A stretch of 20,881 nucleotides of DNA, taken from Pleurotus ostreatus/Saccharomyces cerevisiae fusant (lineage: Eukaryota > Opisthokonta). The stretch's first letter is position 1, and each line of letters opens with the position of its first letter. Under the pieces are notes generated by a model that saw only the letters and a list, made by a program, of their open reading frames with translations, ran no database searches and was not told the DNA's origin. Shown in pieces: positions 1 through 7,103 of this stretch. Location: the NCBI GenBank assembly GCA_024196135.1, contig JAMQCK010000517.1:1-20881 (forward strand), written 5' to 3'. The translations under genes and the position numbers were made by a program.

Positions 1-2042
1 TCGTAGACAGAATCATCGGGCGTACTCGTGAGGAAGCGTAAGAGCGCATCCGCGGGTCCAACAATCGCCTGAGCAGCTGTCCTGGATGCAGAAGCAAGCG
101 CATATAGAAGGTCCAGAGCCAGTGGCTGTGGCAGCGACACGCTATCCCTCGGTGGATAGGGCGTCAGCACGAACAGCGACATCACATTTGACAATAGCCC
201 TGCATCCCCCGCGATGGTCTCCGCCCACTTGTCGTTATGTTTCGCCAGTCGCACCAGCACCGCGAGCAGCTGCGCAAGCGGCGCCGGCCCAAGGTCGCGC
301 TGTTTGAACAGCGCCGCGACGCGCTCAAGGAAGGGCTCGATGGGGAGCGAGGCGATCGACGTGTCGCCAGGAGCCTCGAGCTCGACGCCGTCGACTTGCA
401 CCGCGGAGACGTCCCAGCCGACGATGGTGGCCCAGACAAGCTCGACGGCGCGCGCGCCGACGCTGCCGCGCTCGCTCATGGCCTCCGCACCAGCAGCGAG
501 CGCCCGCGCACGGATCTCCTCCTCCCGTCCACTGAGCTCTTCCATTCCCTCAACCAGCCCGCGCTGGGCCTCCGCGAGGCGCATGGTGATGCCCGCGAGG
601 ACGCCGAGCATCGTCGCGCGCTGCGCAGGGACCGTTGACCGGCAAAGGAGGAAGACGTCGTCAATCGTGTACCCTGCGTGCTCGCCTTCAGCGTGATGGT
701 GCAGGCCGAGGTGGGTTGGCAATTGGGAGGAGACGTTGGGCGGGATCGGAGCGCCGTGGAGGTCGAAGCGGAGCTTTGGGGCGGAGGGATCGACGGCGGG
801 CTGCGACTCCATCCATGCGAGGTTGGGGTCGTCTGCGGCGACGTTGGGAAAGAAACGGCGGCGGATGTACTCGGGCGTGCCCTCCTCTAGGTCAGCGGTG
901 GATTGAGCTTGCGATGAGCTGGCCGCTGGTGTGGCGTTGCCCGAGCTTTCCGGTGCATGCGATGACGACGATGGCAAAGGCGAGTGCGCCAATGTTGGTG
1001 ATGAGGGCAAGCTCTTTGAGGTGACTTTGAACTGCCCTAGCGAGACCGCATCCTCGTCGCCGGCTTCGGGTGGAGGGAGGGCAAGGAGTCGTCTTTTGGG
1101 CGACGGTGGTGCGGATTCGTAGACATGGACGTCCTTGGGCTGCACAGCAGCGAACCTCAAGCGGCGTTCGGCGCGACTGGACGGCCGGGTGTTCGAGCGC
1201 GACAACGCGGGTGAGGGCAGCGCTGCAAAATCAAGTTAGAAAAGCGCATATATGCTGATCGGAGGGCGTACCTGTGGGCGACGACGGGCGCGTAACGACA
1301 GCTTCTTCGCTAGTGAGGGGTACTGAAGGCTGGGGCTCTGCATCATGCACGTCTCTGCAGTCGAGTGAAGGGTACCTTCTTCGAGTCGAGAACGCAAGTC
1401 ATCCGGGTTTGCGTGCTTGCGGCCTGCGACGGCAGTATCCACCGACATCGCCGGTTCTGGCATCGACGACGCTGGCTTGTGTGGAAGCACCTCCACTGCA
1501 TCGTCGACCTTCTCGGTAGAAGATGAGGGAGGCGCTCCGGATCCGTTCTGCCTGCGTTCGCGGTTCTCGCGTATGGTGCGCATGAGGTCTTGGATGTCTG
1601 GCCCGAACGTGCTGACGACCTCCTGGATACCCTCCATGCGCTCTTCTTCGGTCATGCCTGCGATCCGCTCGTCGTTCTCGCGACGCATTTGCTCCTCCCA
1701 CGAGGTTGAAGTGCTGACCGCCGATCGTGAAGGAGGGAAGCCATTGGCAGTAGGCGCTGACTTCAAGGTGGCGCTTGTCTCGTTGACCAGCGAGGTCGAC
1801 ATCATGCGCAAGGGGGAGGATGGCTTGGAGGGGCCCGATGTCGACTGTACGGAGGGGGGTGCAGCAGATCCATTGGAGAGTGCCGAACCATTGTTCTTGC
1901 GAAGTCGGGATCGTGCAAATGCGCTTTGGGAGCGATGCGTCGCCGCAGGAAAGCCTCCTCGCGCATGGGTTGAGACCTGTGGGGCAGTCGCGGGCTGGCT
2001 GCTAGGCTTGCGCTCTAGTATATTTCCGACGAGATGGCTCAT
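1..2042 (-). CDS. RPAP1: RPAP1-like RNA polymerase II-associated protein (5' part, truncated by window start)
   Basis: RPAP1 (yeast Rba50) family proteins help assemble RNA polymerase II and bring it into the nucleus. The model is exon 1 2042-1376, exon 2 1322-1272 and exon 3 from 1222 to the window edge, about 646 residues so far. Introns are 1375-1323 (53 bases) and 1271-1223 (49 bases), both GT-AG. The first intron is required: without it the frame stops inside the next intron, and with it the frame stays open to base 1. Visible family marks are an N-terminal acidic helical block (SWEEQMRRENDERIAG to LMRTIRENRE, about residues 113-160), a basic patch followed by PKDVHVYESAPPSPKRR, and the start of the RPAP1 C-terminal region, KLRFDLHGAPI. 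The first stretch is Ser/Pro-rich and probably disordered. The start is the first ATG of the open frame (MSHLVGNILERK). No TATA is seen upstream. Family assignment is good; the exon 2 borders are inferred. Confidence 0.85.
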
Positions 2043-2561
2043 GGTTTGGCCTTCTTGTACTGGGGAGTATCGTCAAGGCGGAAGAAAGAGGTGTTGAGCA
2101 CTGCACTTAAGCGCCTCAGTCACCCGGACATTGCTCAAGATCTGTACCACGCACCTCCGATTCAGACCCTTAGTTCCCTGTATTTTCTATCTCTTTCTGT
2201 GCTTCGTGTCGTGCTAGACGTTGAGACTGCCGATGTGGTTAAGGACAAGAAAAGAACAATGGGCAGGAACCCCGAACAAGGCGATTTGCGTTTTACCAAA
2301 CTCGGTCTGATCCGATCAATCTTGCGCCCACAACGTTCGCTCCGAAGTTTGTCTCGCCAATATATTTTGATTGACGAAGTAGCTGGTATACTACCTAAGT
2401 AATTAGGGTAGCAGTATGATAGGATAGGAGATCTAGTGACTGGCTTGGTATATAAAGCCTGTACACTGTGTAAACCCTTGATCTAGGTTAACTATAAACC
2501 TATCGAATGAAGATAACTGGTTCTTGTAGGACTGACTACGAGTGAGTTATCTCTAGCACAT
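2043..2561. other. Intergenic, RPAP1 upstream side; no gene recognised
   Basis: This is the promoter side of RPAP1. ORFs here are short and resemble nothing I know. The first part (to about 2340) has ordinary base composition. The second part, from about 2380, is clearly AT-rich and is described separately as an LTR-like patch. Confidence 0.5.
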
Positions 2562-2562
2562 C
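2380..2562. repeat. AT-rich patch resembling a decayed solo LTR
   Basis: The patch stands out as AT-rich in GC-rich surroundings. It contains a TATATAAAGCC element near 2450 followed by CTATAAACC and GAATGAAG at about 2495-2510. This order recalls the U3/R part of fungal LTR retrotransposons. It also holds a short imperfect inverted repeat (CTACCTAA...TTAGGGTAG, about 2391-2411). I could not find clean TG...CA ends or a target-site duplication, and there is no retroelement coding sequence. It may equally be an ordinary AT-rich spacer. Confidence 0.2.
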
Positions 2563-3092
2563 TATGTTTTTGATAGTCTGCTTTGCCGCTCTTCATGGCG
2601 CTCGAGGTCGGTGCCCGATTTCCGCAACAAAGCAATCTGCAGACTGTGCCGCCGCTGCAGCGTGTGGTGATCGGGCACAGCAAGGAACTGCAACGACGAG
2701 ACGGAGTCGGGACGCGAGGATGAGACGGAGTCCGGCAGCGAGTACGGGCTGGGTCTGCGCGAGGAGGACGCGGAGGACGAGGTGCGCGAGTGCGAGCGGC
2801 CGCGAATCCGTCTTCGGCCTCCCCGGTCCCGTGAGGCTGCAAAATCGTCGTGCGCTCTTGTAATTGCTTGCGCAAAGGAACAGTACGGAGAACATGTTGG
2901 GAAGCCAGGTTCATGAGCCTCGTTGGGCGGTGATGTCATCACAGTCTCGAGAGGTGTGCGTGTATATCGCGTAAGTGGAAGACGCCGGTAGCGTCGGAGT
3001 GCGAGGTCCCACGTAGCTGCCTCAGTCGCTCGGGTGAACGATGTGCTGGTCAGATGCACTGCTCGTCGTCGCCGGACGAGCAATGACATCAA
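2562..3092 (-). CDS. Ser/Arg-rich hypothetical ORF, doubtful
   Basis: This open frame of 176 codons has a low-complexity C-terminal half rich in Ser, Arg and Pro (GRSHSRTSSSASSSRRPSPYS, then repeated DSVSS). I recognise no domain. There is no TATA or obvious splice partner, and the N-terminal half does not look like a folded protein. It could be the last exon of a decayed gene whose other fragments lie at 3153-3500 on the same strand, or a chance ORF in GC-rich DNA. It lies directly downstream of the bZIP-like relic. Confidence 0.2.
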   Translation of the reverse strand: MMSLLVRRRRAVHLTSTSFTRATEAATWDLALRRYRRLPLTRYTRTPLETVMTSPPNEAHEPGFPTCSPYCSFAQAITRAHDDFAASRDRGGRRRIRGRSHSRTSSSASSSRRPSPYSLPDSVSSSRPDSVSSLQFLAVPDHHTLQRRHSLQIALLRKSGTDLERHEERQSRLSKT

Positions 3093-3152
3093 AAATCAAC
3101 GACCCATGAGCTCCGTGATCTTCTGATGCGTCGTCCATCTCGCCCCTCGAGT

Positions 3153-3497
3153 TCAAGCATGCCTGACTCGGGTCCCATCCTTGTCGAAGAGGGGGTAATG
3201 CGTGTACATGCGCGTTCGAGACCGGCCGCCACCCGGGAAGCAGAGGGTAGAGGCGCCATCGTATTTGGCGAACATTTCGATATCGTCCCAACGCGGGTCC
3301 CTCGGATCGTCTGGATACGGAGAGTCGGTCGGATAGACGATGGGATGCAAACGCGCCCCTTCCACAGCTCGAGGACTTGCACGCTTGCCTCGAGCTTCAG
3401 TCCACGCTTGCTGCCTATGCTCGGCTCGACGCTTGCTGCTAATGCGCGCGGCAAGCGTGTTTTGGCGGCGCTTGTGCTTCGATCTGCCCGTACTCCG
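3153..3497 (-). pseudogene. Frameshifted bZIP-like relic (Gcn4/CPC1-type basic region)
   Basis: On the minus strand a frame without stops runs from 3497 to 3153. At 3479-3417 it reads KHKRRQNTLAARISSKRRAEH. This matches the fungal bZIP basic region (RRQNTLAARRSRKRK in typical members), including the invariant Asn and the Ala-Ala pair, but the invariant Arg is replaced by Ser. The zipper does not continue in this frame. In a neighbouring frame, at about 3400-3350, the reading LKLEASVQVLELWKGRV looks like a shortened zipper start (compare LE..V..L in Gcn4). That suggests a frameshift plus deletion. The first frame instead continues as a Pro/Asp-rich tail (YPTDSPYPDDPRDPRWDD to FDKDGTRVRHA) that I do not recognise. 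No start codon with a plausible upstream exon was found. An unusual but functional gene with an unseen intron is the alternative. Confidence 0.4.
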
Positions 3498-3499
3498 TC

Positions 3500-3730
3500 A
3501 CGGACAGCGGTCGGTAACCCGAGTGTGTAGCAGTCCGTCGCGACAAGCTACAGGCTTTGCGCTGCGCTGGTGATGTGCCACGAGTAGCCGGCTGCGAAAA
3601 GGCCCAAGGCTCCGACCGCGCACCACTTCCTTAAACATCGGCGGCGGCGGCCGAGCGCGAGGCGCCGATGCCGCACCAATAGAACGCCAACATGTAGCAT
3701 GGACAGGAGCGCGCTACACCACCGTTTTAG
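3500..3730. other. GC-rich spacer between the bZIP-like relic and the zinc-finger ORF
   Basis: The stretch is GC-rich with runs of CGG/GCC. No stable ORF, RNA gene or repeat is recognised. A short minus-strand hydrophobic reading (KWCAVGALGLFAAGYSW) occurs near 3560-3625 but cannot be tied to a start or a splice site. Confidence 0.3.
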
Positions 3731-4474
3731 CTATTTATCTGAACGAGGGGTGGATGGTACGCACGTCGTCAGCAGAGCAAATATTCTGGGTTTTCCACCC
3801 TTCAGATTATGCGTGCGCGTGAAGGAGCGTCCGCATTCTCGGCATATTCTCATCAAGTGAGCCTCGCCGTCTTTCTTTCTTCGGCGGCGAAGAGAGGCGT
3901 CCGTTTGGGCAGCGGAGCCGACTGCTCGACGAGCCCTTCGACAAGGTCTATTGGCCCGTGTGATGTGCAGTGCTTTCTCTTCTTTCTCCCGATACTCGCG
4001 AAATGGAGCGTTGATAAATGACTTCCAAGAGTCTCGGAGGCGTTCCATGGCCTCGTCTTGGTTGACCGTGCCGACAAGACCTGAGGCGCCAGTAGAAGTC
4101 GTATGGCGGATGAATAAGCAGACTTGTAGCGCGGGAGTAGGCGCCGCCACACGAAAGTTGGGGCTCATAACCTGTTGGATTATAGATTTCGCGTGCGCAT
4201 GCGCCTGTGGACGTCGATCAGCCAAACCTCGGGGACAATGGTACGGTGAGCTACCCACAGGTGTAATATCTTCGATATGGATGCGGTTCAACGACCAGTG
4301 GCAACTGAGCGCCGGTGGAAAGTGGCACCTCAAGAGCATTGTGAGGTGCGAGGAAGAAATCCGGGTGGTGAAGTTGTGAGGCTTCGACGAGGAGGAAAGC
4401 GTGATGAGAGGGTAATTTCTCGAGCGGTGCGCTCCAGTGGCTAGAGGAGTGGGCTGTGAGATGCTGAAGTACAC
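3731..4474 (-). CDS. Hypothetical protein with half a C2H2 zinc finger; possibly decayed
   Basis: The longest open frame here encodes up to 247 residues. The likeliest ATG inside it is at about 4341 (CACAATGCTC). Near the C-terminus it reads MRICRECGRSFTRTHNLKGG. This is the Cys-X2-Cys, Phe and Leu half of a C2H2 finger, but the two His residues are missing before the stop at 3731. Other frames on the same strand also look protein-like: EASQLHHPDFFLAPHNALEVP (about 4390-4330) and GPIDLVEGLVEQSAPLPKRT (about 3960-3900). A GT-AG intron is possible around 4260-4207. I could not build one consistent model, so frameshifts or a truncated finger are likely. A TATA-like element at 4488-4494 suggests this was or is a transcribed gene. 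The function is not known; at best it is a DNA-binding protein. Confidence 0.35.
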   Translation of the reverse strand: MYFSISQPTPLATGAHRSRNYPLITLSSSSKPHNFTTRISSSHLTMLLRCHFPPALSCHWSLNRIHIEDITPVGSSPYHCPRGLADRRPQAHAHAKSIIQQVMSPNFRVAAPTPALQVCLFIRHTTSTGASGLVGTVNQDEAMERLRDSWKSFINAPFREYREKEEKALHITRANRPCRRARRAVGSAAQTDASLRRRRKKDGEAHLMRICRECGRSFTRTHNLKGGKPRIFALLTTCVPSTPRSDK

Positions 4475-4487
4475 GGCGTACCTCGAG

Positions 4488-4494
4488 CCTTATA
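4488..4494 (-). promoter_or_regulatory. TATA-like box before the zinc-finger ORF
   Basis: The minus strand reads TTTATAAGG here. It lies upstream of all plausible starts of the C2H2-fragment gene and downstream of the pectinesterase stop. Its position fits a core promoter, but the gene itself is uncertain. Confidence 0.35.
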
Positions 4495-4541
4495 AACCCC
4501 TCGAAAATATTGTGGCATCGAGAGAAAAGGATTTGCGGCAC

Positions 4542-4827
4542 CGCTGACGCGTCGACCTATGGGATTGTGGCGGAAATGGAAGCTCTTCTTCGTGATAGAT
4601 ATGAATAGGCGCGTTCACTCTTCCATTGCAGAGGGGCCGCTCAGACGCCTTCACGAACCTCGGAAACGCAGCGCCTATTGTTCCTTATATGCTATACTCA
4701 ATTGGCGCGGTGAAGAGGTTGTGGGCGTCTGAGCGATGGAAGCGCAGCGGAGGCCTTCTTGGTCTTCTCGGGATCGCATAAGCGGGCTTCGTTCGCAGAC
4801 GACCATTGAAAAGCGCGTTCGACGTGT
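4542..4827. other. Spacer between the pectinesterase 3' end and the zinc-finger ORF promoter
   Basis: This should contain the 3' untranslated region of the pectinesterase (minus strand, stop at 4828) and upstream sequence of the zinc-finger ORF. No gene, repeat or RNA is seen. Confidence 0.4.
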
Positions 4828-6516
4828 TCAGAACCTGTACTCGAGGTCTATCCAGTCAGGAATTCCGTGGAAGACGCCTTCGACCGTGAAGTCCATCTCC
4901 ACCACGTCTTCAGCATTGAGGACGTGCTCGGCGGCGACTCGGTTCGACGTGTCACCTCCTGGACCTTGGAAAAAGTCAGTTCAAATCTGATCAAGCTGTC
5001 GCCACGAAAGCGACGGCAAGACGCCAGGGAATCAAAGTCAAGACGGCAGGAAGTCGAAGGCGAGCCACGTACCGGTCGAGTTGTACTCCGCGTAGTACGT
5101 CGTGTTCGCGATGGTCGGTCTGGGCGACGGCGGTAGATTGAGGGATATGAGGAGGGCCGCAGATGAAGAGGCTCACCTATCTCCGCCGAAGGGCTTCCAC
5201 CCTTCGGGATTGATGCTTTCGTCCATGTAGGTATTCAGGAAGACCGTCGTGGCGAGATCGTTCCACGGGCGGCCTGCGCTTCGGCTTAGCCAGCCACACA
5301 ATAAACCGCTCGTCGAGTTTACCTAGATAGCACTGGCCGTCGGTTTCCGTGGTATCGTTGGCGTCAGGGGACTATAGGTATCTTCAGTGGAGGCTTCATA
5401 GCACTGGGAAGAGAAGGCCTTACCCTAATGATAGTCGAGTTAGCCACATAAGCCCCATACCGATTTCCGGGTGCGTTCGTCAAGTTCGTCCCCTTCCACG
5501 CGACGATGCCACCGCCGCATCCTCTGTTGGCCAGGATCGTGTTTTGAAACCACCTACGAAGCGTAAGTTGCCGCAGTCTGCTCGCGCAGACCGAATCGCG
5601 CACGCGGTTCCGAAGCCGAATAGGTCTAGCACAAGACATGAGCACGTCTCAGTAGACCATGAGGCGAAGGAAACACGCACAATCTGTTTGCCCATAAATC
5701 ACACTATCCACTACATACGTGCTCGCATTGCGTCCCGTATACCACGTATCTTGATAGCTCTTGAAGCTGCACCCGTAAAACGACGTGTTTGCGTACGAGA
5801 TATCCGTCACCAAGGCCTGCGAGATCGCGTAGTCCGCCGCGCGATTCTCCCAGTCGACGTTATAGACCCGAAAGTCAGCGCTACCGGACAGCGGCTGCAA
5901 AGGCGCGCCGGTGGGCCCCGACCCGATGAGAGCGCCGGCACGGGACGGCGCGACGGTGAGGACGGCGGTGTCGGCGTCGTCCATGGAGGTATTCGAGACG
6001 TAGGCAGAGCTCCAGATGCGGACGAGATTGAGGACGGGGACGGATGCGTTGGCAAAGGGGCCGGAGGCGGAGGTGATGTTGGAGGGGAGCTGGCCCTGTG
6101 AGGGCTCTTAGAAAGAGTAGCGCAAGAAGAAGAGAACGAATACAAGCAGGGCAAGAGGTGCGTTGCCGGTATAGTTCACGACCTCGTTATATTCGCCCTC
6201 CGCGATGAGGATGACGCCGGAGCCGCCGTTGTTTGTACTGCGAATCACCTGATTAGCGCCCAGTCACCAACGAAGGGAATTGATTGAAGAAGAAGCGCGA
6301 CACCTACAAGTCCGACACTGCATCCTGCACACTCGTGAACGATGTATCTTGGTTTGACGTGTCCTGCGATACGAAGACCGTGCCAGGAGGGCATCCTGTG
6401 AGCTGAGATGTTCCCGCTGGCTTCTGCTTCTGGCAGTCGAGGTACGTAGGAGAAAGAGAGGAGACGACCCGGAAGAACAGAAAGAGGACTGTGACAGCCT
6501 TCGACCGAGAAAACAT
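4828..6516 (-). CDS. Secreted pectinesterase (pectin methylesterase, CE8)
   Basis: The enzyme de-esterifies methylated pectin in plant cell walls and acts outside the cell. Nine exons give 399 residues: 6516-6308, 6237-6144, 6095-5681, 5625-5604, 5553-5424, 5371-5323, 5273-5177, 5119-5073, 4964-4828. All introns are GT-AG and all phases agree. The N-terminus is a signal peptide (AVTVLFLFF core). The CE8 residues are visible: Gln194 in QALVTD, Asp217 in YQDTWY, Asp239 in TDYLFG (the family's DFIFG block) and Arg308/Trp310 in GRPW. The length is normal for the family. Exon 4 is only 22 bases and carries most of the TDYLFGFGTA block. The first intron's donor (GTAGGT at 6307) is the least certain border; it gives VSDFTNNGGSG. 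A TATA-like box lies 58 bases upstream. Everything looks intact. The family call is firm. Confidence 0.93.
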
Positions 6517-6573
6517 CGGATGGTGGCAGCAGACACGCGGAGAGGATTGAGCAGCGGAAGACGGTTGTCAACC

Positions 6574-6581
6574 AATATATA
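6574..6581 (-). promoter_or_regulatory. TATA box of the pectinesterase gene
   Basis: TATATATT on the minus strand, 58 bases before the pectinesterase ATG at 6516. Spacing is usual for a filamentous-fungal core promoter with a short leader. Confidence 0.6.
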
Positions 6582-6844
6582 TGTAGCGAAGCTTGACGAC
6601 CTCAGCCGGGCCGCCAGTGATCATGGGAAGGGAGACACGATGCCCACGCCCATCATTGCATCGCGAGCCTGCGGCTTCCTGGTGGTCATGAGGGTCAAGA
6701 GCAAGGTGCCTCCGGCAAATGCCGAGAGTTAAAGTTCGGGATCTAGGTATGGTAAACTCAAAAGAGTGGCGCAAATTTTTACTTTGAGCCTCCCTCTTAC
6801 CTTCAGTGACCAAACCATCTCTAGAAATCTGAGGTCAGATAGGG
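6582..6844. other. Spacer between the pectinesterase promoter and tRNA-Pro
   Basis: The distal pectinesterase promoter. Short ORFs on both strands lack any recognisable motif. No further feature is seen. Confidence 0.4.
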
Positions 6845-6850
6845 AAAAAA
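6845..6850 (-). terminator. RNA polymerase III terminator of tRNA-Pro
   Basis: A run of six T on the minus strand begins 3 bases after the tRNA discriminator base. Oligo-T is the standard Pol III stop signal. Confidence 0.8.
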
Positions 6851-6853
6851 GAC

Positions 6854-6955
6854 GGCCTCCACCCGGGTTCGAACCGAGGATCACCTGCACGTGACCACAC
6901 GTGATATACACGTGTGCTTCCCAAAGCAGGTATCTTACCACTAGACCATGAAGGC
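6854..6955 (-). tRNA. tRNA-Pro (anticodon UGG) with a 30-base intron
   Basis: The minus strand folds as a complete cloverleaf of 72 mature bases. The acceptor stem is GCCTTCA with TGGAGGC (one G-U pair). The D arm is GTCT/AGAT with AGTGGTA in the loop. The anticodon stem CCTGC/GCAGG closes the loop TTTGGG-T, and the T arm carries TTCGAAC. The discriminator is C, as in eukaryotic tRNA-Pro. The anticodon TGG lies at 6923-6921. A 30-base intron (6919-6890) interrupts directly after the base following the anticodon, the canonical nuclear tRNA intron site. The A box (TGGTCTAGTGG) and B box (GGTTCGAACCC) are intact and an oligo-T terminator follows. All stems pair, so the gene is probably functional. 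Confidence 0.93.
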
Positions 6956-7019
6956 TTGGTTATGTCCACCCACACAATGTCCTGAACCACCAGAACGTGA
7001 CCGCCCTCAGCTTCAGACT

Positions 7020-7057
7020 CAATTGCAAGGCCCTGCTCGTACAGATCCTTGCAATTG
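7020..7057. repeat. Perfect 11-base inverted repeat (hairpin) after the carboxylesterase stop
   Basis: CAATTGCAAGG at 7020-7030 is the exact reverse complement of CCTTGCAATTG at 7047-7057, with a 16-base loop. It begins 47 bases beyond the stop codon of the minus-strand carboxylesterase. It would form a stem in the 3' untranslated region of that mRNA. Confidence 0.6.
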
Positions 7058-7103
7058 TTTCATCTGTTTACATATACATCGCATCACATAGAACTCATCC
7101 GCA

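Noticed and set aside
1417..2097. 226-codon plus-strand ORF opposite RPAP1
   Set aside because: It is antisense to the first RPAP1 exon, whose motifs and splice sites are coherent.
5349..6101. 250-codon plus-strand ORF opposite the pectinesterase
   Set aside because: It spans exons and introns of the pectinesterase on the other strand; no recognisable domain.
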